64,000 bases of DNA, from positions 310,001 to 374,000 of the forward strand of contig CAVTFR010000017.1 in the NCBI GenBank assembly GCA_963734025.1, read 5' to 3'. Position numbers and translations under genes: made by a program. Source of the DNA: JACVRW01 sp963734025. GTDB lineage: Bacteria > Actinomycetota > Thermoleophilia > Solirubrobacterales > Thermoleophilaceae. The notes under the pieces are model-generated. The model made no database searches. It was not told the origin of the DNA and saw only the letters and a list, made by a program, of their open reading frames with translations. Positions 25,880 to 34,130 of this stretch are shown here, piece after piece; within the stretch, counting starts at the first letter, position 1; the number at the start of each line of letters is the position of its first letter.

Positions 25880-27336
25880 CAGAAGCGCTCCGCCAGACCG
25901 GCCTTCTCGAGCGGGTGCTCCCGATAGGGGCCGGGGACCTCGCCGCAGAGCCGCGGCGTCGGCATCACCTTGCCGGGATTGGCGCGCTGCTCGGGGTCGA
26001 AGGCGCAGCGCAGGCGCTGGAACGCGGACAGGTCGGCCTCGTCGAACATCTCGGGCATGTAGCGCTTCTTGTCGATCCCTACGCCGTGCTCTCCGGTGAT
26101 CGAGCCGCCGGCGTCGACACAGGTCTTGACGATCAGGCCTGCGAGCTCCTCGGCGCGCTCGGCCTCGCCAGGGTTGCCGCCGTCGTAGCAGACGAGCGGG
26201 TGCAGGTTGCCGTCGCCGGCATGGAAGACGTTCGCGACACGCAGGTCGTGCTCGGCGGCGAGCTCCTCGATCCGCTTCAGCACCTCGGCGAGCCGGGTGC
26301 GCGGAATCACGCTGTCCTGCACGTAGTAGTTCGGGGCGATGCGGCCCATGGCGGCGAAGGCGGCCTTGCGTGTTCGCCAGATCAGCTCGCGCTCGGCCTC
26401 GTCGCCCGCCACCCGCACCGAGTCGGCGCCGGCGTCCTCGCACATCACGACGACCTGCTCGAAGCGCGTCTCGCACTCGGCCTCGGCGCCGTCCAGCTCG
26501 ACGACGAGCGCGGCTCCGGCGTCCAGCGGGTAGCCCGCGCCGGTGGCTCCCTCGGCGGCGCGGATCGAGAGGTTGTCCATCATCTCGATCGCCCCCGGCA
26601 CGATCCCGCCGGAGACGATTTCGGAGACGACCTCGCCGGCCTGGACCGTGGAGCCGAAGAACGCGACGAGCGTTCGCACCGCCTCGGGCTTCGGGATCAC
26701 GCGCAGCCAGATCCGCGTCGCGACGCCGAGCGTCCCCTCCGAGCCGACGAAAGCGCCGAGCAGGTCGTACCCGGGATGGTCGAGCTCGGGGCCGCCGAGC
26801 GTGAGCTCGGAGCCGTCCGGCAGCACGAGGTCCAGGCCGGTCACGTAGTTCGTCGTGAACCCGTACTTGAAGCAGTGGGCGCCGCCCGAGTTCTCGGCCA
26901 CGTTGCCGCCGATCGTGCAGACGATCTGGCTGGACGGGTCGGGCGGGTAGAAGTGCGTAGGCGCGACCGCCTGCGACACGGCGATGTTCGTGACGCCCGG
27001 CTCGACGAGCACGCGCCCGTTGTCGAGGTCGACCTCGAGAATGCGGCGCAGGCGCGACAGCCCGATCAAGACGCCGTCCTCGATTGGGGTGGCGCCGCCG
27101 GAGAGTCCCGAGCCGGCGCCGCGCGCCACCCACGGGGCCTGCGCGTCGTGGCAGGCCCGCACGGCCGCCGCGACCTCCTCCGCCGAGCCCGGCAGCACCA
27201 CGACGCCGGGCATCACGGCGTACTGCAGCAGACCGTCCGAAGCGTAGGTCGCGAGCTGGCGCTCGTGTGTGATGACGTGCTCGGGGCCCGCGATTTCCGC
27301 GAGCCGGAGCGTCAGGTCGTTTAGACGACCATCCAC
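25879..27336 (-). CDS. glcD: glycolate oxidase subunit GlcD (FAD-linked oxidase)
   Basis: 485 residues. Typical opening LAEIAGPEHVITHERQLATY, FAD-binding GAGSGLSGGATPIEDG, SEGTLGVATRIWLRV, the HAGDGNLHPLVCYDGG active-site segment and the C-terminal GEHGVGIDKKRYMPEMF. It oxidises glycolate, and related enzymes take D-lactate. GTG 27336 is chosen: it overlaps the end of lctP by 16 nt and gives the usual GlcD length, while an upstream ATG at 27402 would lie far inside lctP. Coupled downstream to glcE. With LctP in the same operon, lactate as well as glycolate is a likely substrate. Confidence 0.93.
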   Translation of the reverse strand: MDGRLNDLTLRLAEIAGPEHVITHERQLATYASDGLLQYAVMPGVVVLPGSAEEVAAAVRACHDAQAPWVARGAGSGLSGGATPIEDGVLIGLSRLRRILEVDLDNGRVLVEPGVTNIAVSQAVAPTHFYPPDPSSQIVCTIGGNVAENSGGAHCFKYGFTTNYVTGLDLVLPDGSELTLGGPELDHPGYDLLGAFVGSEGTLGVATRIWLRVIPKPEAVRTLVAFFGSTVQAGEVVSEIVSGGIVPGAIEMMDNLSIRAAEGATGAGYPLDAGAALVVELDGAEAECETRFEQVVVMCEDAGADSVRVAGDEAERELIWRTRKAAFAAMGRIAPNYYVQDSVIPRTRLAEVLKRIEELAAEHDLRVANVFHAGDGNLHPLVCYDGGNPGEAERAEELAGLIVKTCVDAGGSITGEHGVGIDKKRYMPEMFDEADLSAFQRLRCAFDPEQRANPGKVMPTPRLCGEVPGPYREHPLEKAGLAERF

Positions 27337-28997
27337 TCCAGCACCGGGGTTGACTGTAGGTAGACGAGTACGCACATGAGCACGATGAGCACGAGGCTCC
27401 ACCCGAGCACCTTACGGAACAGGTCTCCCTCCTTGCCCGCGAGCCCCACCGCGGCCGCGCCGATGGCGAGGTTCTGCGGCGAGATCATCTTCCCGAGCAC
27501 CCCGCCGGAGCTGTTGGCCGCGGCCATCAGGGTGGGCGAGAGGTCGGCGTCCTGCGCGGCCGTCACCTGAAGCGCGCCGAACAGCGCGTTCGACGAAGTG
27601 TCCGAGCCGGTGACCGCTACGCCGAGCCAGCCGATCGCCGCCGAGAAGAGCGCGAAGATCCCGCCGGCGCCCGCCACCCAGAGCCCGAGCGTGATCGTCT
27701 GGCCGGACTGGTTCATCACGTAGGCGAGTGCCAGTACGGCGGCCACGGTGAGGATCGCCCACTTGAGCTGGTCGAGCGTGGCGCCCGCGACCTTCAGCGC
27801 GCGGCCGGGCGTAAGGCCCAGGACCGCCATCGTGATGAGGCCCGAGATCAGCATCAAGGTCCCGGCGGCCGGCAGCCAGTTGAGGTTGTAGGTCATGCTG
27901 GTGAGCGCCTCGCCGTCAGGGCTGCGGACATCGAGCCCGGGCCACTCGAACGTGGTCGTCCAGGGCGACTCTGCCATCCAGTCCTTGATCGCGCCGATCT
28001 GGGCGATCGAGAAGACGGCGATGATGATCAGGTAGGGCGCGTAGGCCTTGATGACGTCGGAGGGCGGGTCCTTCTTGGTGTCGTCGCGGCGCGCGATCTC
28101 CTTCTCCATGGCGGGGTCGTGCACGGAGCCGCCGGCCACGGCCGGGCGCTCGTAGCGGCCGTCGGCCTCCGCCACGAGCGGTTCGCCGGGCGTCCAGACC
28201 CGCAGCATCAGGACGATCGCGCCGGTCGCGACAAGCGACGCGACGATGTCGGTCAGCTCGACGGAGATGTAGTTCGAGCAGGCGAACTGGGCGATGGCGA
28301 ACGCGAGCCCGCCGATCGCTGCCACCGGCCAGGCCTGCTTGATGCCGCGGCGGCCGTCGACCATCCCGATCAGGATCAGCGGGACGATCAGCGCCAGGAA
28401 CGGCGTCTGGCGCCCGACCATCGCGCCAAGGTCGCCCTTGTCGAGGCCGGTGACCTCAGACAAGGTCGTGATCGGCACTGCGATCGCCCCGAAGGCGACC
28501 GGTGCCGTGTTGGCGACGAGCGCGATCGAAGCGGCCTTGATCGGCTTGAAGCCGAGCGCGATCAGCATCACCGAGGTGATCGCAACCGGCGTGCCGAAGC
28601 CCGCGAGCGCCTCCATCAACGCGCCGAAGCAGAAGGCGACGATCACGGCCTGGACGCGCTGGTCCTCCGAGATCGCGCCGAAGGAGCGGCGCAGGACCGC
28701 GAAGTGCCCGGTCTCGACCGTCATGTTGTAGACCCAGATCGCCGTGACGACGATCCACATGATCGGGAAGAGGCCGAAGGCAGCGCCCTCCGTCGCGGAC
28801 AGAGCGGTTTGGCCGACGGGCATCTCGTAGACGGCGAGCGCCACGATGATCGCGACCGCGAGGGAGATGAGGGCCGCCCACTGCGCCTTCATCTTCACCC
28901 CGCCGAGCAGGACGAACAGGGTGACGAGCGGCAGCACGGCGAAGATCGAGGTCAGCCCAAGTGAGTCCGAAACAGGGTCGAAATCCTGCGTGTACAC
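27321..28997 (-). CDS. lctP: L-lactate permease LctP/LldP family
   Basis: 558 residues with about twelve to fourteen membrane segments. Family features: AFGLFPIMWIVVTAIWVYNM, GFGTPVAITSVMLIALGF, and near the end TAAQDADLSPTLMAAANSSG, followed by GKMISPQNLAIGAA. The proton symporter brings in lactate and also glycolate. The GTG start at 28997 (MYTQDFDPVSDSLG) has a GGGAG ribosome site about 10 nt upstream; longer frames run into lutA antisense. It heads the minus-strand operon glcD-glcE-glcF and is divergent from lutA across 78 nt, so the two lactate-oxidising systems probably share a control region. Confidence 0.93.
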   Translation of the reverse strand: MYTQDFDPVSDSLGLTSIFAVLPLVTLFVLLGGVKMKAQWAALISLAVAIIVALAVYEMPVGQTALSATEGAAFGLFPIMWIVVTAIWVYNMTVETGHFAVLRRSFGAISEDQRVQAVIVAFCFGALMEALAGFGTPVAITSVMLIALGFKPIKAASIALVANTAPVAFGAIAVPITTLSEVTGLDKGDLGAMVGRQTPFLALIVPLILIGMVDGRRGIKQAWPVAAIGGLAFAIAQFACSNYISVELTDIVASLVATGAIVLMLRVWTPGEPLVAEADGRYERPAVAGGSVHDPAMEKEIARRDDTKKDPPSDVIKAYAPYLIIIAVFSIAQIGAIKDWMAESPWTTTFEWPGLDVRSPDGEALTSMTYNLNWLPAAGTLMLISGLITMAVLGLTPGRALKVAGATLDQLKWAILTVAAVLALAYVMNQSGQTITLGLWVAGAGGIFALFSAAIGWLGVAVTGSDTSSNALFGALQVTAAQDADLSPTLMAAANSSGGVLGKMISPQNLAIGAAAVGLAGKEGDLFRKVLGWSLVLIVLMCVLVYLQSTPVLEWMVV

Positions 28998-29075
28998 GGT
29001 CGTGGCTCCCCTCGCTCGCCCTTCTCTCCCTAGCGGCCCGGGTTCCCAAGGCCCGACTCCGGGAAACTCCAAAGG
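28998..29075. promoter_or_regulatory. divergent control region between lctP-glc and lut genes
   Basis: 78 nt between GTG 28997 (minus) and GTG 29076 (plus). I see no good TANNNT hexamer for either gene at leaderless spacing. A short inverted repeat TTCCC (29043-29047) / GGGAA (29061-29065) sits close to lutA and could be part of an operator, but five-base arms are weak evidence. Confidence 0.25.
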
Positions 29076-29771
29076 GTGAGATTGGGCCTGTTTGTCACCT
29101 GTCTGGGCGATACGCTCTTCCCCGCGGTTGGCCAATCGGTCGTGCGCCTCTTGGAGCGTCTCGGCCACGATGTGGAGTTCCCGGAGGAGCAGACCTGCTG
29201 CGGGCAGATGCACCTGAACTCGGGCTACCGCGACGAGGGGATGCGGCTCGCGCAGCGCACGGGCGACGTGTTCGCGGGCTACGAGGCGGTCGTGACCCCC
29301 TCGGCGTCGTGTGCCGGGATGCTCCGCGAGCAGCTCGGTCCCGAGGCGCCGCCGGTGTACGAGCTCTCTCAGCTGCTCGTCGATGTGCTCGAGGTCGAGG
29401 ACGTCGGCGCGTACTACCCGCACCGGGTGACATACCACCCGACCTGCCACTCGCTGCGTGAGCTGCGCGTCGGCGAGCGGCCGCAGCGGCTGCTCGGGGC
29501 GGTGCGCGGCATCGACCTCGTCGAGTTGCCCGACGAAACGGAATGCTGTGGCTTCGGTGGGACCTTCGCCGTCAAGAACGCGGATGTGTCGACAGCGATG
29601 CTCTCCGACAAGCTTCGCGCCGTGCTCGACACACGCGCCGAGGTCGTCTGCGCCATCGACTCCTCCTGTCTGATGCAGATCGGCGGCGGCCTGTCGCGCG
29701 GGCGCACCGGTGTGAGGACGGTGCACCTCGCCGAGATCCTGGCCTCGACAGGCGAGGATCCGAACGCGTGA
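29076..29771 (+). CDS. lutA: L-lactate oxidation subunit LutA (CCG-domain protein)
   Basis: 231 residues: two cysteine-rich (CCG) repeats, EQTCCGQMHLNSGYRDEG and ETECCGFGGTFAVKNADV, plus supporting cysteines in SASCAGML and SSCLMQIGGG. LutA works with LutB and LutC to oxidise L-lactate to pyruvate in the cytosol. It starts from GTG 29076 and its TGA overlaps the GTG of the lutB-lutC fusion (GTGA). It is smaller than GlcF, lacking ferredoxin motifs, which in this system are in LutB. Confidence 0.92.
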   Translation: MRLGLFVTCLGDTLFPAVGQSVVRLLERLGHDVEFPEEQTCCGQMHLNSGYRDEGMRLAQRTGDVFAGYEAVVTPSASCAGMLREQLGPEAPPVYELSQLLVDVLEVEDVGAYYPHRVTYHPTCHSLRELRVGERPQRLLGAVRGIDLVELPDETECCGFGGTFAVKNADVSTAMLSDKLRAVLDTRAEVVCAIDSSCLMQIGGGLSRGRTGVRTVHLAEILASTGEDPNA

Positions 29772-31867
29772 GCTTCCCGGCCGCCGCCCGCCGCTCGCTT
29801 GCGGACACCCAGCTGCGCGCCAACCTGACGCGCGCGACCACGACGATCCGCGACAAGCGCGCGCGGGTGGTGGGGGAGCTGCCGGACTGGGAGGAGCTGC
29901 GCGCGGCGGGCGCCGCCGTCAAGGACCGGGCGCTCCTGCGGCTCGACCACGAGCTCGAGCGGCTCGAGGAGTCGGTGACTCGCGCCGGGGGCCAGGTGCA
30001 CTGGGCGGCGGACGGCGCCGAGGCGTGCGCGATCGTCGCCGGGATCGCACGCTCGCACGATCTGCGCGAGCTCGTGAAGGTCAAGTCGATCGCCTCGGAC
30101 GAGATCAAGCTGAACGAGGCCCTGGCGGCGGAGGGCATCGCCGCCCTCGAGACCGATCTCGCCGAGCTGATCATCCAGCTGGACGGCGACGAGCAGTCCC
30201 ACATACTCGTCCCCGCCATCCACAAGAACCGCGCCGAGATCCGCGACCTGTTCCGGCGCGAGCTCGGCCTCCCCGAGCTGAGCGACGACCCGCCGGCCCT
30301 CACGGAGGCGGCCCGCCTCCACCTGCGCTCGAACTTCCTGCAGGCGCGGATGGGCGTGAGCGGCGCGAACTTCGCGATCGCCGAGACGGGGACGGTCTGC
30401 GTGGTCGAGTCGGAGGGCAACGGGCGCATGTGCACGACGCTGCCGGATGTGCTCGTGACGCTCATGGGCGTCGAGAAGCTCGTGCCCGCCTGGCGCGACA
30501 TGGAGGTCTTCCTGCAGCTCCTGCCGCGCTCGTCGACGGGCGAGCGCATGAACCCTTACACCTCCTTCTGGAGCGGCGTCCGCGAGAGCGACGGGCCGAG
30601 CGAGTTCCATCTGGTCCTGCTCGACAACGGGCGCACCGGCGCACTCGCCGACGAGGTCGGGCGCCAGGCGCTCCGCTGCATCCGCTGCAGCGCCTGCCTC
30701 AACGTCTGCCCGGTCTACGCGCGGGTCGGGGGGCACGCCTACGAGTCGGTCTATCCGGGCCCGATCGGGGCGATCCTGACCCCGCAGCTGAAGGGGATGG
30801 ACGAGGCGGGCTCACTGCCCTACGCGTCGTCCCTGTGCGGCGCCTGCGCGGAGGTCTGCCCGGTGAACATCGAGATCCCGCGCCTGCTCACCCACCTCCG
30901 GGCGCGGGAGCGTGACGAGGCGAGCAGGCTCGATCCGGAGCTCGTGACGATGAAGGGCCTCTTCGGCGTGTTCTCGTCGCGCGAGCGCTACGAGCGCGCC
31001 CAGAAGCTGGCCCGCGCGGCGGCTCGCCCGCTCGTCCGGCGCGGGCTCATCCCGCGCGCGCCCGGCCCGCTGTCCGGGTGGACGAGCTCGCGCGACCTGC
31101 CCGCTCCCGCGAAGGAGAGCTTCCGCGACTGGTGGCGGCGCACGCGCGGCGACGGAGCCGAGCCGATCAGGGCGATCGCGGCGCCGCCGGCGCCGGCCCC
31201 GCCCGCGCGGCGCGAGAAGGCGCTCGCGAGCGACGGCCGGCCGGCGCGCGAGCTGGTGCTGGCCCGCATCGGCGCCGCGCTCGCCGGCGCGGAGCGGCCC
31301 GGCGACCAGCCGCGCGCGTACCGCATCGAGGACTCGCGCTCGCGCGAGGAGATCGTCGAGCTGTTCGCCGAGCGCGTCGCCGAGTATCGCGCCACGGTCC
31401 AGCGTGCGGAGGGCGACGAGGCCGTCGCGGCGCTCGTGGCGCAGGTCTGCGCCGATCACGGGGCAAAGCGGCTCGGGGTGGCGCCGGGTGCGCCGCCGGA
31501 GTGGCGGCCGGAGGGCGTCGAGCTGGTCGAGGACGAGGGGCTCTCCACAGCCGAGCTCGACACGCTCGACGGCGCCCTCACGGGCTGCGCCGTCGCGATC
31601 GCGGAGACCGGCAGCTTCGTGCTGGACGGCGGCCCGGGGCAGGGCCGGCGCGCGCTCTCGCTCGTCCCCGACCTGCACGTGTGCGTGGTGCGGGAGGAGC
31701 AGGTCGTGGGCCTCGTCCCCGAGGCCGTGGCACGGCTCGACGAATCGGTGCGCGAGGGCCGCCCGCTCACCTTCGTATCCGGCCCCTCCGCCACCTCCGA
31801 CATCGAGCTCAACCGGGTCGAGGGAGTGCACGGCCCGCGCATCCTGCACGTGCTGCTGGTGGGCTAG
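29768..31867 (+). CDS. fused LutB-LutC, lactate utilisation iron-sulfur protein plus LUD-domain protein
   Basis: 699 residues in one frame. Residues 1-about 460 are LutB: LUD domain with VKSIASDEIKLNEAL, LQARMGVSGANFAIAETGT, then ferredoxin motifs CIRCSACLNVCPVY and CGACAEVCPVNI. Residues about 460-500 form a Pro/Ala linker (AIAAPPAPAPPARREKA). Residues about 500-699 are LutC: ARELVLARIGAALAG, then GCAVAIAETGSFVLDGG, SLVPDLHVCVV and ATSDIELNRVEGVHGP. LutB and LutC are usually separate adjacent genes; here no stop or frame change separates them. The linker composition suggests a true fusion protein. Coupled to lutA by GTGA. Confidence 0.9.
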   Translation: MSFPAAARRSLADTQLRANLTRATTTIRDKRARVVGELPDWEELRAAGAAVKDRALLRLDHELERLEESVTRAGGQVHWAADGAEACAIVAGIARSHDLRELVKVKSIASDEIKLNEALAAEGIAALETDLAELIIQLDGDEQSHILVPAIHKNRAEIRDLFRRELGLPELSDDPPALTEAARLHLRSNFLQARMGVSGANFAIAETGTVCVVESEGNGRMCTTLPDVLVTLMGVEKLVPAWRDMEVFLQLLPRSSTGERMNPYTSFWSGVRESDGPSEFHLVLLDNGRTGALADEVGRQALRCIRCSACLNVCPVYARVGGHAYESVYPGPIGAILTPQLKGMDEAGSLPYASSLCGACAEVCPVNIEIPRLLTHLRARERDEASRLDPELVTMKGLFGVFSSRERYERAQKLARAAARPLVRRGLIPRAPGPLSGWTSSRDLPAPAKESFRDWWRRTRGDGAEPIRAIAAPPAPAPPARREKALASDGRPARELVLARIGAALAGAERPGDQPRAYRIEDSRSREEIVELFAERVAEYRATVQRAEGDEAVAALVAQVCADHGAKRLGVAPGAPPEWRPEGVELVEDEGLSTAELDTLDGALTGCAVAIAETGSFVLDGGPGQGRRALSLVPDLHVCVVREEQVVGLVPEAVARLDESVREGRPLTFVSGPSATSDIELNRVEGVHGPRILHVLLVG

Positions 31868-31874
31868 CCCGGCG

Positions 31875-32771
31875 ATGCGCACGGTCTACCTCGGGACGTC
31901 CGCGTTCGCAGCCGACGTGCTCGACCGCCTCGCTTCGACACCGTACCGGCCCGCGCTGGTCGTGACGCGCCCGGATCGCCCCCGTGGCCGCGGCCGCAGC
32001 GTGGCGCCGCCGCCCGTGGCGGAGTCCGCGCGGCTGCTGAGGATCGCGCTCCTCCAGCCCGCGGACCTGAACTCGGCGGAGACGCGGGCCGCGATCGCCG
32101 CCGCGGAGCCCGAGATCGTCTGCATCTGCGCGTACGGCGCGATCATCAAGGAGCCGCTGCTGTCCGAGCACGAGATGCTGAACCTGCATCCGTCACTGTT
32201 GCCGCGCTGGCGCGGCGCCGCGCCGATCGAGCGCGCCATCGAGGCCGGCGACGACGAGACGGGCGCCACGATCATGCGCCCGACGGCCGAGCTCGACGCC
32301 GGCCCGCTCTGCCTCCAGCGCGCCGAGCCGATCGAACCCCAAGACGACTTCGGCATGCTCTCGGCACGGCTCGCCGCCCTCGGGGGCGAGCTTCTCGTCG
32401 AGGCGCTCGACGTGCGCCCGCCGTGCCGGGAGCAGCCCACGGAAGGCGTCACCTACGCGGAGAAGATCGGGCGGGCCGACCGCCTGCTCGACCCGGCCCT
32501 CATGCCCGACGAGCTCGAGCGTCGCGTGCGAGCGCTGAGGCCGCATATCGGGGCCTACGTCGAGCTGCCGTGGGGCGAGCGTCTGGGCGTACTGAGCGCC
32601 GCCATCGCCGGCGAGGAGGGGCCCGCGCCGGGCGCGCTCGAGGCCCGCGCCGGGCGGCTCCTCTACGGGGCTGCGGGCGGCGCGCTCGAGCTGCTCGAGG
32701 TGCACCCGCCAGGCAAGCGCTCGATGGACGCGGGCGCCTGGCTGCGGGGCAACGCGGCCCGGCTCGGCTAG
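31875..32771 (+). CDS. fmt: methionyl-tRNA formyltransferase
   Basis: Formylates initiator Met-tRNA. 298 residues. N-terminal formyltransferase domain: VYLGTSAFAADVL, VVTRPDRPRGRG, CAYGAIIKEPLL, then HPSLLPRWRGAAPIERAI with the catalytic His and the folate-site context, and ATIMRPTAELDAGP. The C-terminal OB-like domain follows. It begins 7 nt after the lut stop, so it may ride on that transcript. Its functional partner def is 16.8 kb upstream, an unusual separation. The stop TAG doubles as the start of a -10 hexamer for the next gene. Confidence 0.95.
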   Translation: MRTVYLGTSAFAADVLDRLASTPYRPALVVTRPDRPRGRGRSVAPPPVAESARLLRIALLQPADLNSAETRAAIAAAEPEIVCICAYGAIIKEPLLSEHEMLNLHPSLLPRWRGAAPIERAIEAGDDETGATIMRPTAELDAGPLCLQRAEPIEPQDDFGMLSARLAALGGELLVEALDVRPPCREQPTEGVTYAEKIGRADRLLDPALMPDELERRVRALRPHIGAYVELPWGERLGVLSAAIAGEEGPAPGALEARAGRLLYGAAGGALELLEVHPPGKRSMDAGAWLRGNAARLG

Positions 32772-32774
32772 CGT
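32769..32774 (+). promoter_or_regulatory. -10 hexamer TAGCGT overlapping the fmt stop
   Basis: TAGCGT ends 10 nt before ATG 32785; its TAG is the fmt stop codon. Confidence 0.4.
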
Positions 32775-32784
32775 TGGGGGCACG

Positions 32785-33021
32785 ATGCCGGTGGCGGGAG
32801 ACGACAGGATCGACCTCGGACCCGAGTGCCCGTCCTGCGGTGAGCCTTGGCTGCGCGGCACGAACCTCGCCGGCCGCTACCGCTGTGTCTCCTGCCTGCA
32901 CCGCTTCGAGCTGCGCTCCGAGTGCCCCAACTGCGGCGCCCACTCGACGATCGCGCGCATGTCCGACACCGCGAACGTCATCTGCCGCAGCTGCGGCGGC
33001 AGCATGCTGCAGGCGATCTGA
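32785..33021 (+). CDS. small four-CxxC zinc-ribbon protein
   Basis: 78 residues with four evenly spaced knuckles: CPSC (about 15-18), CVSC (34-37), CPNC (47-50) and CRSC (67-70), enough for two zinc ribbons. The layout recalls E. coli YfgJ-like small zinc-ribbon proteins of unknown function. Nothing else in the sequence points to a role; nucleic-acid or protein binding is only a generic guess. It has its own leaderless -10 and ends 4 nt before the end of the convergent gene. Confidence 0.8.
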   Translation: MPVAGDDRIDLGPECPSCGEPWLRGTNLAGRYRCVSCLHRFELRSECPNCGAHSTIARMSDTANVICRSCGGSMLQAI

Positions 33022-33025
33022 CTCT

Positions 33026-34054
33026 CTAGAGCTTCGCCGAGCGCATCAGGACCTTGAGGGGCCGCTCGCGCGGCAGCAGCGAGACGACCACCTTGGTGCG
33101 CACGCGCCGGCGGCGATCGAGCACACGGGTCCCGGGCGTCGTCGAGTCCATTCGCAGCCACACGCGGCCCGGGCGCTTCACGCTCATCTCGCCCGTCAGG
33201 AGCGTGAGGAACGGGCCGGCGCCGGTGAAGCGGTCGTCGGGCAGCGTGATCGCGGCGCTCAGCCGGCCGGCGCGCGGGACCCGGAGCAGCAGGTTCGCCC
33301 CGTCGCCGCGCGGGCGCCGGTCGACCTCGAGCAGCCGCAGCTTGCGCCGCGCCGCGCGCTCGTCCGAGCCGAACTCCTCGTCGAGCTCGTCGCCCTCGTC
33401 GAAGTCGTCGAACCAGTCGTCCTCCCAGTCCATGCCGAGCCCGCCGCCGTCCGGATCCTGCGACTCGTCGCCGAGCCCGTCGGAATCCACGTCTGGCTCG
33501 ATAACGGCGTCGAGGAGCAGCTCGATGCCGGTGCCGCCGTCCATCCCGCAGGGCCCGCACGGCATCCGGAACGACTGGACGGCGCCGTCCGGCTTGGGGC
33601 GCGGGCGCATCCCGAGGTCGACCTCGCCGGCGCGGAACAGGATCCCGACCGAGTCGCCCTGCCGGACCGGCAGGCGCAGGCCCTCGACCTGCTCGACTGC
33701 ACCGGCCGGCGAGGTCACGGGCAGGGGCGCGGAGGCGACGACGTCCACGCCGATGCCGTCGTCCGCGGGCCTCAGCACCGCCACGCGCGCCGGCTCGCTG
33801 CCGGAGATGCGCTTCGCGAACGCGCTCGCCTCCACCAACACGCCGTCCTCGGGCGCCTCCACGTCGGCCCCCCTGAGCGCGAACTGGCGGAAGCCGACCC
33901 CCGAGCCGGCGGGGCAGGCCGCGCAGGCGAAGGCGGCAGGCGGGCCGGAGGTGTCAGGCGAGCCGACGAAGGTCGCCGCGTCGGCGCGCGGGACGCCGAC
34001 GATGAGGGCCGGCAGCAGAGCCGCCGCGAGCGCGAGGAGGGAGCGAGTAGCCAT
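33026..34054 (-). CDS. secreted protein with acidic calcium-binding-like linker, function unknown
   Basis: 342 residues. Signal peptide at 1-26 (LLALAAALLPALIVGVPRADA). The first half is beta-rich with paired cysteines (AFACAACPAGSG, FRMPCGPCGMDGG). A very acidic middle (about 190-230) starts with DVDSDGLGDESQD, like a thrombospondin type-3 repeat, and runs into WFDDFDEGDELDEEFG. The end is a basic beta domain (TPGTRVLDRRRRVR). This layout of exported proteins is common in Thermoleophilia-type genomes in my recollection. No enzyme motif is seen. ATG 34054 gives a complete signal peptide. Confidence 0.75.
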   Translation of the reverse strand: MATRSLLALAAALLPALIVGVPRADAATFVGSPDTSGPPAAFACAACPAGSGVGFRQFALRGADVEAPEDGVLVEASAFAKRISGSEPARVAVLRPADDGIGVDVVASAPLPVTSPAGAVEQVEGLRLPVRQGDSVGILFRAGEVDLGMRPRPKPDGAVQSFRMPCGPCGMDGGTGIELLLDAVIEPDVDSDGLGDESQDPDGGGLGMDWEDDWFDDFDEGDELDEEFGSDERAARRKLRLLEVDRRPRGDGANLLLRVPRAGRLSAAITLPDDRFTGAGPFLTLLTGEMSVKRPGRVWLRMDSTTPGTRVLDRRRRVRTKVVVSLLPRERPLKVLMRSAKL

Positions 34055-34095
34055 ATCCCTTCATTCGCGCTTCGGGGCGAATCGGCTCACACCGG

Positions 34096-34130
34096 TACGA
34101 CTTTGTGTCGTCTGGCGACACCAAGTCGGG
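34096..34130. repeat. dispersed 35-bp imperfect palindrome, copy 3
   Basis: The right arm is exact (AAGTCGGG); the left arm has decayed at its first two bases (TACGACTT). It directly abuts the TGA stop (34131-34133) of the minus-strand molybdopterin oxidoreductase, so it is the first sequence in that gene's 3' untranslated region. Confidence 0.8.

Noticed and set aside
24746..27133. 795-codon minus frame suggesting a GlcE with a long N-terminal extension
   Set aside because: The extension is an out-of-frame reading of glcD; the true GlcE begins at 25879 (TGATG junction).
27321..29726. 801-codon minus frame giving LctP a long N-terminal extension
   Set aside because: The extra part is antisense of lutA; permease homology starts at about 28997.
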